From Aphis gossypii (taxonomy: Eukaryota > Arthropoda > Insecta > Hemiptera > Aphididae): a DNA stretch of 64,000 nt. The position numbers were made by a program, and so were the translations under genes. Location of the stretch: NCBI RefSeq assembly GCF_020184175.1, contig NC_065533.1:48708351-48772350 (forward strand). Reading direction: 5' to 3'. Of this stretch, positions 1 through 13,484 are shown one piece after another (the first letter of the stretch is position 1; each line of letters opens with the position of its first letter). Under the pieces are notes generated by a model. That model searched no databases and was not told the origin of the DNA. It saw nothing but the letters and a program-made list of their open reading frames with translations.

Positions 1-1655
1 TTATGTACTTATATGTACAATGTACAAGTGTGTTAAGTTTCAGTGGCTTATAAAATCAGCACGTGCGAATAACCTGTTATCGAATATTAAAATAATATGT
101 TAGTGAATAGTGTGACGAAATGTAATAATGATGATGTTTAAATATTAATTTTATTATCTAATAAATAATATGTTCTTGTCGATTTGCTATTATAATATCA
201 TATTATTTTACGTGGTCATCATAGTCATCATGTAGTGTAATTATTAATACGGTAGTTAGGTATTTGAAATTGCAATGATCATTTATCAATGACATTTATC
301 GATTTAACTTTTTATGGATACTTATACCAATCCATTCAGTTTGGTGGTCTTATATTTTATTACTCGTATAATGCATAATATATTGTAGGTAGTACATACT
401 ATATAATATATAATATAAAATTTGATTGAGTGGCATACAAAATTAAAATATTAAATAATTCATAATGTCTAATGTATAGGATTTTTCAGGACAAATTTAC
501 TATACAATTTATATAACAGTGATGGCATAAATATAATAGGTATGATTATGTTATACACAATTAATCTTATTTTAAAAATTGTCGACATCGGTTTCTTTAC
601 AAAATAAATATACACGACGATTCATAATTTAAACTAACAATTTTATAAACCATTTAACATTTAAATAAATAAATATTATATTTATAGCATGGTTATAAAA
701 CTGTGAATTAACGTGGGTTGTATTATGTACGATTATACATATAAATACATAATTTTATATTCAACAAATATCAGTGTTTAATTTATATTTATATAAAGAC
801 TAAGCTTTATGATTTTGAAGGTTTGATGTACAGAAGATTAATTGATTTACTATACAACTATAAATATAATAGTATAATTTATTTATAAATGTACACAATG
901 TACTAATATATTATCCTCGGTACAACTAAATAAACTAAATATTGGACTGTAACACGATTGCACCCGTTTTACCTTTTTACGTGAAAAAAACGCAACCATA
1001 AAATATAGGTGTTGCGTCTTTCTATAACGATTTTCCATTACACTATTTAAATGTATTAATACTTGGAAAAATAAACATTTGTGTTTTCTCAATATGTATA
1101 AAAATACAAAATAATAAGATATAACATTTTCAAAACCGATATCCTATAATACATAACACAATAGGTAACTAGGAATTTATTATATAAAGTAAGTGTACAG
1201 ACGTAAATAGTTTTTTTTTTATATATTAATATTTTTAAATAGTACATCGAATGTAGGTACCAAAGTCATAATATAAAATAATATTCAACAAACTCAATAA
1301 TTTACTTATTTGTTGTCAATCTAAGGCCTGTAAAAATGGAAAGGAAAATTGTTAAAAAGACATCATACTTCATGGGGCGCATATAACCATGCGGAATATC
1401 CTGTATATAATTTAAAAAAAAAACATATTTTATTATTAGGTATTAAAGAAATTGACTGTTCGGGTATTTGGACACGCTGAACGAATCAGCCTAGGCTTGA
1501 AAAAAATCTGTAACGATAATTTCTACTGCAATAAAATAATTTTGTTGTGGTTATAGAGCCAAATTGTCAAAATATTTTACAAATATTATACGAACGTCTA
1601 TCTATTGTATTGTAATAGGCTAGTGGATTGTGTATTAAAACTAATTTTCTAAAAC
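1..1655. other. Gene-free AT-rich stretch
   Basis: I see no supportable gene here. The DNA is AT-rich with many stops in all frames. The few open frames of about 60-70 codons have no splice context or coding-like composition. It is probably intergenic or intronic. Confidence 0.6.
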
Positions 1656-1658
1656 ACA

Positions 1659-1937
1659 AAAGAGGACGTCCCACCACGATTAATGGTTTTATATTTCCTT
1701 CAGTTTGAGAACAATTCGAATAACTATTATTATGATATACCTAGATATTGTGCCAGTAGAAAACAGAATAAAAATTAGAGCCAAATGTCTCCTAATCAAA
1801 ATATCTATCTATACGTATTATAGTATATTGTTATATATACCTATATATAAGGTACCTAACTGTTTTATTCAATTGTCACGCGCGTGTTCGACTGCAGCAC
1901 ATGCCATACACTAGCTGGTTGGTGCAATGTCCTCTTA
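1659..1937. mobile_element. Small inverted-repeat element (MITE-like)
   Basis: The left end at 1659-1676 reads AAAGAGGACGTCCCACCA. The right end at 1920-1937 is its imperfect reverse complement, with about 13 of 17 positions matching. The roughly 280-bp interior has no convincing coding frame. The arrangement fits a short non-autonomous DNA transposon. I could not identify a clean target-site duplication, so superfamily and exact ends are open. Confidence 0.4.
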
Positions 1938-1939
1938 AT

Positions 1940-4900
1940 ATATTTCATAATTCAAATAAGTCAAATAATTGTTTTGATCCTTATTGTTAACCTGTATAAC
2001 CTGTATAAACCTGTAGCTACTGTATTTTAACAATGCGAATCAATTGTTTCGCTAACAAACTCGAGTTAATAATAATCAATTTAACCGGGACCGGGCCACC
2101 GGGGACAAAGTGTAGTATAGTTTTTGAACTTAACAGCACTCGAAAACAATTTGAATTAAAAAACATATTTTTATTAATAATACCTCATTTTAATATATTA
2201 CTAATGTATGTAGGAAACATATAAAATATAGTTATAGCAGTGTATCCCGCACTTCATATAATATACAAGTCGTAAACCCCAAATGTATTTATTATAATAT
2301 TTATGATGTCTGATCAACGAAAACATAAATGGTATAAATAATATCGCCTAAATGTACCTAATATTATTGCTGGTACATGTGACGTGCAAGGAAGTCATGA
2401 ATATAATATGTGTATCGATAAATTAACTTATACATGACACAATATAGGTGTATACCAATTGGTATTCCATTTTTGGTTTAACGCCTTTATATTTAGATTT
2501 TATTTGAGTGTGCTGTTCAAAAATGCAAATTTATAGTACAAATTAAAAAAAAAATCTATGTAAGTAGCTATTGTTGATATACAATAATAGGCTTTGACTT
2601 TCGATTGTACCTTGTAAATGATCATAAATCAACTAACGACTCTAATATTGGAGATGTTGTATTGAACTGATTTTGGCAAAAATCATCCCAATCTGCACTA
2701 TTTAATATTTATAATAATATTACACCATTGTTATTATTACTTCCAAATTAATACCACGCTCCTTCTATACTGAAACGGTGAGATTTAAAATGATAGTCTT
2801 AGAAATTGTTTATGCGTATGTAATTTTTTTATAAAGTAATATTTATAATTATAATACTATAATATTTAGATATTGTTATGTTACAATTTTACGCAACAAC
2901 ATCGTGGTTATTAGTGTTATCTATACCTTATAATTATAATACGAAAATTGGTAGTTTAAAGTAGAAAATATAAAATACAGAGCATAATATTGATACGAGT
3001 ATGAGTATCATAATGGTTAAATGATAAATTAATTATTATAATACAATTCTGATAAATGGAGAAATTTAATGAGTTTAATGAGAGTTGTAATTTAAGGATT
3101 TAATGCAAGAAGTTTTGCAAAGGTATAGTGCGAGATATTATGTAGAGTTCGTCTCTATTCAATATATGTTATAAATTTATGATATTACTAATTACTACTT
3201 ATACATTTTTAATGAATACAATTAGAGCATTTTATTAAAAAAATAATTATTATTTAAGGTAAATTAATCTAAATATTTACACTTTCCAGGTAGGTACAAT
3301 CTATTAATATAACTAAAAACACGATAGGTAACAACGTGATTATCAAACGATGTATTTACTTTTATTGCGTTATTAATTTTGGATTTTATGTGTAAGCTAT
3401 ACCTATATAGTATATATACATAAACATGAATTTCTCTAAATTTTTAGATGTACTCATATTTTTAATAACTTCGGAAGATTTGTACATTCGAACTTGTATA
3501 ACAAATGAAATAAATATGTATACACTGTACAATCATAATCATTTGGCTAAAAGACTGACGTGCGAATTCTATTAAATTTATAATTTGACGAGCCTATCGT
3601 TTGGCAATAGTGCATTTTCATAAATGATTGTCAATTTCCATGTATATGATATTATGATTTTATCAATCGCATAATATAGCCTATAGGTTATAAAATTAAC
3701 TACAGGCAAATGAAAATAAAACAGATTATTTGATTTATATTAGATGCCACCGTTTGTATTCACTCATCAGGATGTATTATTTTTTTTTTTTTGATTGGTT
3801 TATGCTCTAATTATTTTAATCATAAAAATTGAAGATCACACAGCATTACGATTGAGAATATTTATAGACACGGCCACGTTCGGTCCATATCTATATGTAC
3901 GGACTTTGGCCTCGTGTTGTTGTATACTATGCCACCTATACATACATATCATATACCTATATAATATGATGTATATATAATATTATTATGACGCCTACGC
4001 GTACAGCATTGCGACTTAACTTTTCAACTGTAATAACATAGTAAGTTAATATACATATATTGTCGATTAGTCGACAATTTATTTAAAGACCTCTCTAACG
4101 ATCTTGTTGATTTTATTAGATAAATAGAACGTATATATGCGTAGTATTTACGTAGATAGGTATATTAGAACGGTGAAACGCGACAAAATGGATTGTTCGA
4201 TTGAAATAAAATATAAATTATGATTTTATAATATACATTACAATACAGTTGATACATAAAGTATGTTTACTATGCAATGACTATATAGGTAATATAATAT
4301 TACATACACATTTTTAGTGGTGTTTTTGACGAACTACACTGCTATAGTGAGTGTGACTTATAGTCAAATGTTTTAAAAATATTATTAGTCGATAAATAGG
4401 TAGCTATGTAATACCTACTACGAATAGTCGAGTAAAGCAAAATACAGACAAATAACCTAAATAAAATATGTAAACAAATTATTTTAATAATTCAAACAAT
4501 TAAATTAAAAATACTGTTTAAAATCGTAATTATATTCTACTTGATTTATACCAATATAGCTGGTATTGTATGTTATTATAACAGTCCGATTATTTTATTG
4601 TGATTTTTTTAAATCAATAAGTGTCATAATACTGTGGTTAAAAAAAATAACTATGACAAAATATAAATGATAAAATATAATTTGGATCTACTTCACTTGA
4701 AGAAGGACGTTTTCTAAAATTGTGTGTTTTGACAACATTGCATAGTGCTACAATAATATTATTATAGTATATAGTCAGTATCGAAATGTTCACCTATTGT
4801 CTTGTACCTACACACTAACCAACCAACATAAAATTGTTTTAATTTATGTATTTTGTTTATTATTATGCCCACAAGTATGGCATGAAAAATAAAGGAAAAA

Positions 4901-7900
4901 ACGAAATTAAATAATAAAGTTAATTTTTATAAATAAATATTTTTTAAAATCGCTGTAGAGTATAATATTATTTACATGAATATTGTGAATTATTATTCCT
5001 AACTAAATTTTGAACTGTAGTTTAACATACGTAGCATTTGTAGATAGTTGAACATAATATAAATAACATACTGCAGTGATTATGTAATATATATAATTAT
5101 TTAAATAGTTTTTACTCGGTTTTTAAAATAATTATCATCTTTTATCTGAGTTGTAAACTAAAAAATAGATTACTATGTTTGGTTTAAAATTACGTAATAT
5201 ATTATATTTATATTTTATTAGCTTGGTTATTAAATTTTGAAATAATTACATCGAGATTTTCATTAACAACAAATAAAATATTACACATGATTTTATTAAT
5301 AATTTATCGTTTAATATTGATGTATAGATTATACATAATGATCATGAAAATTCGTTTTAGATTTACAATTACAATATAATTTGATTTAATTACTATTAAG
5401 ATGGTTTTAGAATATTCGAGTATGTCTAATTAACTATAAATTCTGCATTTGTCATTATAAAAATATGAATTAATTGAATACGTTGTCAATTTTAAAATTC
5501 AATTGATCTATGCGGCTAGATGTTTTTGATATTTTTTAAGTTTTTGTATTGGAGAAGAACTTTTCATAGAGAGTTAAGTTTCATATATTTTCATTTATGC
5601 ATTGGAAACAAAACATTGACATTTTAAAACTTCAGGAAAAATAAATTATCATAAGCTTAAATTTAAAATAAATATTGTTACATATTTGTTTACAACGACA
5701 GATTTTTAATGTTATTTGTTATAATTTTAATGAATATATTGAAAACATATACTAATTTAATTAAGTGTTTACATAATATTATCTAAATAATATGTTTAAT
5801 AAGTTCATTAAAAAAAACTATTTAAATTGAGTATGAAAATATATTTTATAACGTCAGTTGCACCTATTACATTATAAGTAATTTTTTATAAACATTTACA
5901 TTTCATAAAGTGTATATAATAATACAATAAAACACACAATATAGGTATAATTATAATATTCATTTTATGTAACATTATTCAATTATTATTATTTTTTTGT
6001 CCTTAAAAAAGTGTAAAAAATTATTATTAATTCTAAGAAATGGAAACATTTATAAAACGAATGGAATTTCATTAAGTGAATTTGATATAATTATTATATA
6101 TTATTATATCATATATGTACATATTATAATATATTATATACTCCATATATTATATTAATTTAATGTTTATAAAATTATAAATGAGTACCTATGCTTTATT
6201 TTTAATTATATTTTATGATATATTATAATAATATGATCTCATATCTTATAATATTAATAAAAAAAAAAAACATATTTATTGCACATTTCGGTGTGCTTGA
6301 TACCTAATATGTATTTTCATATTGTTTTTAAAAGTTATGATAATAAATTATAAATAATCTGATTCGTCCAAAATTATTTTGAATAGTACTCTTGATAGTT
6401 GATTCATATTTACTCAAGTGTTTATTGCTTATTTAAATCTCAAGACGTGCTCTTAAAATAATAAAATTGTAATAATAAACTATTAGAATATTATTTGAAA
6501 TATTTTCAAAAAAAATAATACAAAATGTATTACAAGTAATATTAGCCACAGCAAATATTAAAATATTTTATATAATTTTAAGGCTAATTTGCTATTTGTT
6601 AAATTATGTACTTACTTGTTTCGAATAAATACATGTTAACTATATATTATATAATATGATGATAGGTAGTGGTAGTAAGCTATACATGACATTTCACATA
6701 TTTTCATAGGTTTAAATTTCAAAAAACCATAAAAGTGTAGTTAGTTGATTATAAAAAAAATATATAACATATAATTATTAGTTTATAATAAAAAATAATG
6801 TAATCAACAAATTCATACTCTCTTTATTCTTAGTTTCTTTCTTAGTTAGATAAAACGGCATAAACCCCAAAATACGTGTAGTTCAAATATCAGTAAAAAT
6901 ATTTCCGGGATAATTGACTGAAAAAAAAAGATTTCAGTATCCTATGATAAAATATATTATTGGTGGACGAAATTTAATCAACTGTTATATTATTTTATGA
7001 TGACGTCTCGTAAGTGAATTAACTAAAAAAAAAAAAAAACACTTAAAATTAACGAAAATAAGTATCTTAAAAACCTTGAAAAAATAACTATAATATTATT
7101 GTGAAATTGAGATGCACTGCAGTTGTGTTCGATATGAAATTATAAATTAAAGTTTAATTAAACCGAACTTGGCTTTGTACTCTGTGTTCGAAACACGGTG
7201 GCTGTCTTTCGGTGTAGTTGTATACCTACTCGTTACTAAATTGTAGTTTTTAAACTAAAAATATAGTACTATATATTATACCGTTTATTTATTATGTATA
7301 ACTAAAACGTTTTTCACTAGAAATATTATGTGAGCGGTTTGCGTTTTATCGATTTTATGAGATTTATGTAATGAGTTCGGGCCAACAAATATATTATATC
7401 TCTAACGCGTTCGCGCAAACGGTATTTATTTCTAATGTGTTTAAGTGAATATTTTTAATTTGGTACCATATTTCTCTCTTGTTCGAATAGAACTGTAGAA
7501 ACAGTCTATCTACAAAGGTATGATTATACCATTTATAGTAAATTATAATATCCATCAAAAATTAAACATCTGCAGTATAAGTACATATAAGTCACAAATT
7601 TAATTTTCAGCTTTATATATTATTCAAATAATGAAATTACAGTAAATATATTTAAGATATTATATACTTATACAAGTCTTGAGATATATATTTATTTATT
7701 TTTTTGTCATTTATGTATCTAAGTTATACATAACTATTCACATTTAGTTTAGATGGTCTTAAAAAGATAACTGCTGTATAGTAGCCGCCCAAGCTCATTG
7801 CAATTTTTAAGTGCGATCAACTCAAACGCATTGTAAAGTCAATTTTCGTAGTTTTTCAATTCATTATTACAATGTATCTGCTAAACAAAATATATAAAGG

Positions 7901-10900
7901 ATTTATTGAATAACCCATGTATATGTCATCTATACTCCTATATGCAATGCTACTTATTATAATTGTTATCATATAATAACTATATATCATCTAATGGACA
8001 CCTAGTTTTGATTTGTATATGCAATTACGTCAAAAACAAATAGTTTTTTGAGACGTTATCGTATAGTTTAACAACTAAAAATATTACTTTATCTACATAA
8101 AATATAATATTATATAATTATGTGCCAGCCAAATATTATAAAACCTTGTGCGTATTAAAATGCTATATTATATCATGTCCATTATACGCACTGCAGACAC
8201 TACGAATACTTAAATTTGAATTATTTCGCTAAAAGATACCTACTAGGTACCTACATATTAATTTAATTTAATGAAAATCTGTACAGACTATTAACGTACC
8301 TAGGTATATTGTGAATTAAATAATACAATATTATGTGGTCAAAATACGAAATTTTTTCAATGAAGTTTGACATTTTCGACATATTTTATAGTTCATTGTA
8401 ACCTATTATCATGACATAGCCATATAATAATAATAACATAATATAGTATTATAATATAGTCAGTACAGAAATGTCATATCCTGCAATAACACTATAGACT
8501 ATGATAGTGTGTCAGGATTTGTCTGGAACAAACAGAATAAAAGCTATTCAATAATATGAGCCGATCGAACAATATATAATAAATATGAAAACGCCAAACA
8601 AATAATTGATATAATAATATGGATTCGAACAAGAGAATAATAAGATTATTAATAAAAAATAAAAAACTTGTGCTAAAAACCATAAACTATTACATTGTAT
8701 GGTAATAGTGAGTAGTTATATACGAGTATAATATAAAATATATCGTGGCTATAGTATACTATGAACGTGACATTCGTTACATATATAATAAGTATAATGT
8801 ATAAATATATGCATAGAAAATTCAACAAGTTATTCAGAAGTTATTCAGAGATGGGTACGTTATTCGTTCAATTAACTTATTTATAGGCACAGTGAGAAAA
8901 AAAATCGTGATAGGCATTTATTACATACTATAAGCGCATTATTAATGTTCTAAAAAAAAGGAATAGATATTAAGTTATAGTCTGAAAAAAATTATACCTA
9001 CTATCAATAACACTTGCGTCAAATTAATTGTACATTGGCTCAATTATAAATGGTATTACAACTTTTTTGTATACACATAAAATTTAGTTTTGTCGTAAAA
9101 TTTTTCTTTGATACTATACGCGCCTAATAAGACACGCTGCACATCACGCAATGCCAGTAGCCGGTCATAAAATAATATTATTATTACTATATATTAAAAT
9201 TAATAGTTTGGATAATCAAAATAATTGTTTTTGCATAATAAAAGTACCATCATTGTTTGACCAAACCATAATCCTAGTTTTGAAATTAAATTACAGTAGG
9301 CACATAATATAATAGAGTGTTTCATTTAATCTGCAGGTATAATAATTATTCATTTACTAAAAATTATGTTCAATTAATGTAAAGAGTGTAATATATAATA
9401 TTTGTCTGTGTGACAAATTTATTTTAAAATACATTTTCAATAGTTATACGTTTTACCTATAGCGCATAATATTTTATGAGATGCAATATTTAAATAACAT
9501 GCAATTTCTCGATAGATTACCATTAATGTAATATTATCATTCTAGTAGAGCTATTTCATTATTATTGGTTTTTATTCATTAAGATTTTTTGAATTTTATT
9601 TAAAATTATAATGTTTTAGAACAATAACAATAAGTAACTTATATTATACTTAATAAACAAATAATCTTAATAATAAATTAACATATTACATAATACATAT
9701 CATTAAAAATATTGCTGTTTGACATATAGGTAAATGTTAATTTACGTATTGTGGTGGTCAGAGTTATAGAATTACTGTATCATTATAATTTTTAGTAATT
9801 TTTTTCGTATAATATTATTATAATGATTTAATTTTTATTAAATTGTTTTTTTTCAATGTTAAAACTGATAAATTTTATTTATTATTTTAATGTTTGTAAC
9901 ATAAGTTTAATTAATATTCATATCAGTGTTGTTCATTTTAAGTAAGTTGCGAGAATTGTGTAGCAGTTTGTCTTAATGTATACTATCGCTCTTTAAGTTG
10001 TCTTTAAATTGTTCAATAACTGTTCAACTGTTAGTACATAAGGGTTTATTTATTATTACTACAGAAGGCAGTACATAATATTCGTTTATTTAATATAAAA
10101 TATTTTTTAATAATTATTTTTCGTTATTTAATTATACTTGTAGTTTTATCTAAACATATTTTATAAAAGCTATAAAGTCAAACCATCAGATCGATAACAT
10201 CAAGTATAAATATAATAAATCATTTTTAATTACCTATTTATATTTTTAAATAATTACATAACTCCTGATCATAATTAAACTATTGAAACGACTGCCTATA
10301 CCTACAACTGTTTTTGATATTTTTCTTGTGCTCTGATATAACTCACGGTTGGCAACTAACGCTAATTTACACTTGGTAAAAATAAAATAATTAATTAACA
10401 CTACACATAGTGTATAATATAAATTAACTCAATCATAATATTTCACATTACGATAAACTTTATAAATATAACCCAATAGGTATTATTATAATATAATGGT
10501 ATGTTTCATAAAAATCAAAATGCACGCAGTTAAAAAATTGTTAATATTTTACCTACCTAGCTTACGTATTAAGTTTAGTCGTTTACAAAGACAAAAGAAC
10601 GATGTAAGGTCAGATCCTCGTAGTACTTAAAAAAAAAAAAATGGTACCTACCTATGAAATATTGTTTTCTAGAAAACGCTTAAAAATATATTCATAGTGT
10701 TGTTCGGTTTCATGAAAAAAAAAAAAATGTAGCTGTTTCGTTATGATAATTTTTCCCTTGGACATTATTATACATAGTGACATAACACTATAACAATATA
10801 TATATATATAGGTATTACTGTAACTGCATAATATTGGTACGAAGCATACGCTATTATATCGTTCTCGAACACTGTCACATTATGCGCAAGTATACAATAT

Positions 10901-11050
10901 ACCTATATAGTAGTGTTTGTACGCAAATCACGCGTTCGGTGGTAAGGATTACGGGTAATAAATATTGAAACACACATATATATTATTCCTACTCAGTATC
11001 CACATCAAAAATAAAAAGCGTTATACTATAAGATTTTTCTTACAGTTTAA
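1940..11050. other. Gene-free AT-rich stretch, about 9 kb
   Basis: No gene is supportable on either strand. Homopolymer runs and 'tataatatta'-type low-complexity sequence dominate. Isolated CpG-containing patches near 3.84-4.01 kb and 7.38-7.42 kb have no open frame or splice signals I would defend. It is either intergenic or the interior of a long intron. Confidence 0.55.
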
Positions 11051-11056
11051 ATAGGA

Positions 11057-11109
11057 TAAAACCACGATAGTATAGTATAGTATAATATTATACTATTACC
11101 GTGGTTTTA
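11057..11109. repeat. 53-bp hairpin-forming inverted repeat
   Basis: The outer 10 bases are a perfect inverted repeat: TAAAACCACG at 11057-11066 and CGTGGTTTTA at 11100-11109. The interior continues as imperfectly paired 'atagtatag/tatactatt' sequence, so the whole segment can fold into one stem. It could be a tiny MITE relic or a microRNA-precursor-like hairpin; the sequence alone does not decide. Confidence 0.5.
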
Positions 11110-11623
11110 CACATTGTTATGTAATGCGCGACGACGTCGAGACTATATTATATTCCTGAAGTGTAATTATTGCAGGCACAGTAAATGATTTTGTCTTCAG
11201 TATTATAATACTCCGATAATACTCGACAACGACGCACCAGGCCTAAGTATAATATAATTATATTATTGATGACGGCAAACTAATTATATTACGTAAAAGT
11301 AGTCGTGACGAGGCAGTACTCCAATTTATTATCGAAATGAATATAGTGCGTGCGTGTTTATGGCGAATAACGCATCCCATTTTTTTTTCTCTACTACGTC
11401 TCGTAAACGCGTTCATTCCGTAGTATATCATTACAGAAAAAAAAAAGAAAAGAAAAAATTGATAAAATAGATAATATATCATGATTTATGACATTTACGG
11501 ACTGGCGCATTTGCTTCAGGTTTGCCACGACATCGTATCGAACGCGACCGATCGTTTTAGTACTTAAATGCCTGCAGTGACTGCTAGATTAGACATAATA
11601 ACATATATTATGTGTCATAGGCC

Positions 11624-12260
11624 ATATGGAAAATTAGTTTTTTGACAAAAAGACTAAGCTCTTTGAAATTAGGTAGCCCGTATGCGAACTATACTTACTA
11701 TTTTTCCAAACATAACCTTCTGTTTTTTAAGCTCATTGCATATACAGACTTACAGCAGTTATAGGCCTTTTAAGAACTACAATCATTTTATGGTAATGAC
11801 CATTTTAATTATTTTATTTTATTTTATCAAAAGTAGAACGTGGATCATTAAACACTCAAAATATAATATTATTGGCAAAATTGTAGACAAAAAAAATAAA
11901 TAAATGTAATATACCTATATAATACTATAATACAATAGTTCAGTTTACATGTTAGTTATAGGTATAGGTATGTGAAAAACATCGTGCAAAACAAATATAT
12001 AGATGCGCTTGCCGGAAAAATAATGTACTGTGTTATATTAAAATTTAAATAACCCTTAAAATAAAATAATTAAAATGGTCATTACCATAAAATGATTGCA
12101 TTTATTAAAATCAGGCTTAACTGCTGTTAGTTTGTATGCATAATGAGCCTGAAAACCGCTGCAAGCTGTTTGCGGAAAAATAATAAGTACTTCGCCAACT
12201 ACGGACTACCTCATTGCAAAGAGCTTACAGTCTTTTCGCAAAAAAACTTATTTTCCATAT
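11624..12260. mobile_element. Foldback DNA element with ~200-bp inverted arms
   Basis: The left arm (about 11624-11818) and right arm (about 12063-12260) are inverted copies at a rough 75-80% identity by eye. Shared blocks, read inward, include ATATGGAAAA, 'gactaagctcttt' versus 'gactgtaagctcttt', 'gctcatt..gcatac', and a nearly perfect inner block 'cattttatggtaatgacc'. The central ~240 bp is unpaired and non-coding. Long arms with a short core fit a non-autonomous foldback or MITE element. No clear target-site duplication was found. A 73-codon frame inside (11682-11903) is probably chance. Confidence 0.65.
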
Positions 12261-12269
12261 AATATGGTC

Positions 12270-12525
12270 TACGACATATAGATGTATGAAACGCGCATAC
12301 ACATCAGAAACACTGCATCACATAATACACTTCTTATACCGGAGGTCGGCTTGCGAGTGGATTTACAATATTTATAGTGTTTAGCAAAAAGTTCGATTTT
12401 GTATTTTAACGACCTATCTTCGCCCGCGGTAGCTACCGTTTGACATGTTCCCTGTATGACAAAGTCATATGGGTTTATAAAATGTATTGTAGACGAGATC
12501 TCGGGGATCCGACTTCGGCGTGTGC
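12270..12525. other. Short CpG-containing segment, no gene seen
   Basis: Base composition rises in G+C here, with runs such as 'cgcccgcggtagctacc' and 'gacgagatctcgggg'. No open frame or splice pair stands out. It lies next to the CpG-richer block that starts about 250 bp downstream and may belong to the same regulatory region. Confidence 0.35.
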
Positions 12526-12679
12526 AGTATACCTATAATATTAAACCTCGATAACTCGAATTTCTTCTTGTCCCTATGGAATTCTTACACAATCAATGCA
12601 ATATTTGTAACTCAAAAAAAAAAAAAGTCGAATTAATTTTTACCTCCCTTAAAATTCGAGTTATCGAGACTCGACTGTA
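12525..12679. mobile_element. Pogo/Tigger-like MITE remnant
   Basis: Inverted repeats CTCGATAACTCGAATTT (ending at 12563) and its reverse complement (12652-12668) flank about 90 bp. The right end runs out as ...TCGACTG followed by TA. That is the end type of pogo/Tigger elements (outer CAGT, TA target), whose TIRs commonly read 'cgataactcgaa'. The left outermost bases are degraded, so the left boundary is approximate. There is no coding capacity. Confidence 0.55.
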
Positions 12680-12769
12680 TATATGGTATATAATGGTACC
12701 TATATATATTGTACTTGCGGCAAGATTTTTATAAAAATTTTGGTATTTCGGGCGAATGATTGTATTTTA

Positions 12770-13480
12770 TTCGTGCTCACCGTGTGACAGAGTGGCGACC
12801 AACCAGTCGTCGCAATGATATTATATTATTTATTATCGTTATGTATACAGCATGCAGGATATTATTATGCTCTCGTCGGACAAAGAAAAAAAAATGGTGA
12901 TCGCGTCGTGGCGAATGGAGTCGAGGGGAAAAGCATAAATGTATATCCGTCGTCCGCGCGTGTATAATATCATCGTTATATTATTATGTTAATATTATCG
13001 TCGTATGTATGCGTTATCGTCCAGCACGACTTCCGCCGTTAAACCAAAAACGGAGTTCGGGAGGAAAAAAGCGATTATTTTTAAACTGAGAGTTTATACC
13101 CGCCGGCGCAGCCGTTTTTCGAGTGTATCCGACCGTCATATTATATACTAAATATATTATAATCTATTATTATTATGCGTGCACATTTTTTTTTTTCAAG
13201 ATATAAAAATATTATTAAAACAGCCGAACGTGCGTCGTTTTTTTTTCGTGTATTTTTTTTTCGGATAACTCTCCCACGCTACTTGTCCCGGATATTTTTC
13301 CAGGAATAACTGCAGCAGCCTGTGCCGCCGCTCGCTGTCGACTGCTACACGAACCGACTAGATGATGATAATAATATATTATACAATAAATCAGCGTCAA
13401 AAATAGACCGAGGCCCGCGATTATGTTATGTATAGTTATATAGTTCTATGCTCCACGTGGACTACGTGTGGTAACTTTTC
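12770..13480. promoter_or_regulatory. CpG-rich block: possible promoter or first exon
   Basis: This is the most CpG-dense stretch in the first half of the window (for example 'cgtcgtccgcgcgtg' and 'cccgccggcgcagccg'), in strong contrast to its flanks. On the minus strand a good splice donor, CACG|GTGAGC, sits near 12781. A TATAAA-like motif followed shortly by a TCAGT initiator-like motif lies near 13090-13100. Together these would fit an untranslated first exon transcribed leftwards. A minus-strand 61-codon frame at 13215-13400 is poly-Ala/Ser-like and lacks a convincing start. No next exon was identified. Confidence 0.3.
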
Positions 13481-13484
13481 GGGT

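Noticed and set aside
7170..7200. tRNA-like T-arm ('ctgtgttcgaaacacgg')
   Set aside because: No D-arm, anticodon arm or acceptor stem could be matched at the right distances.
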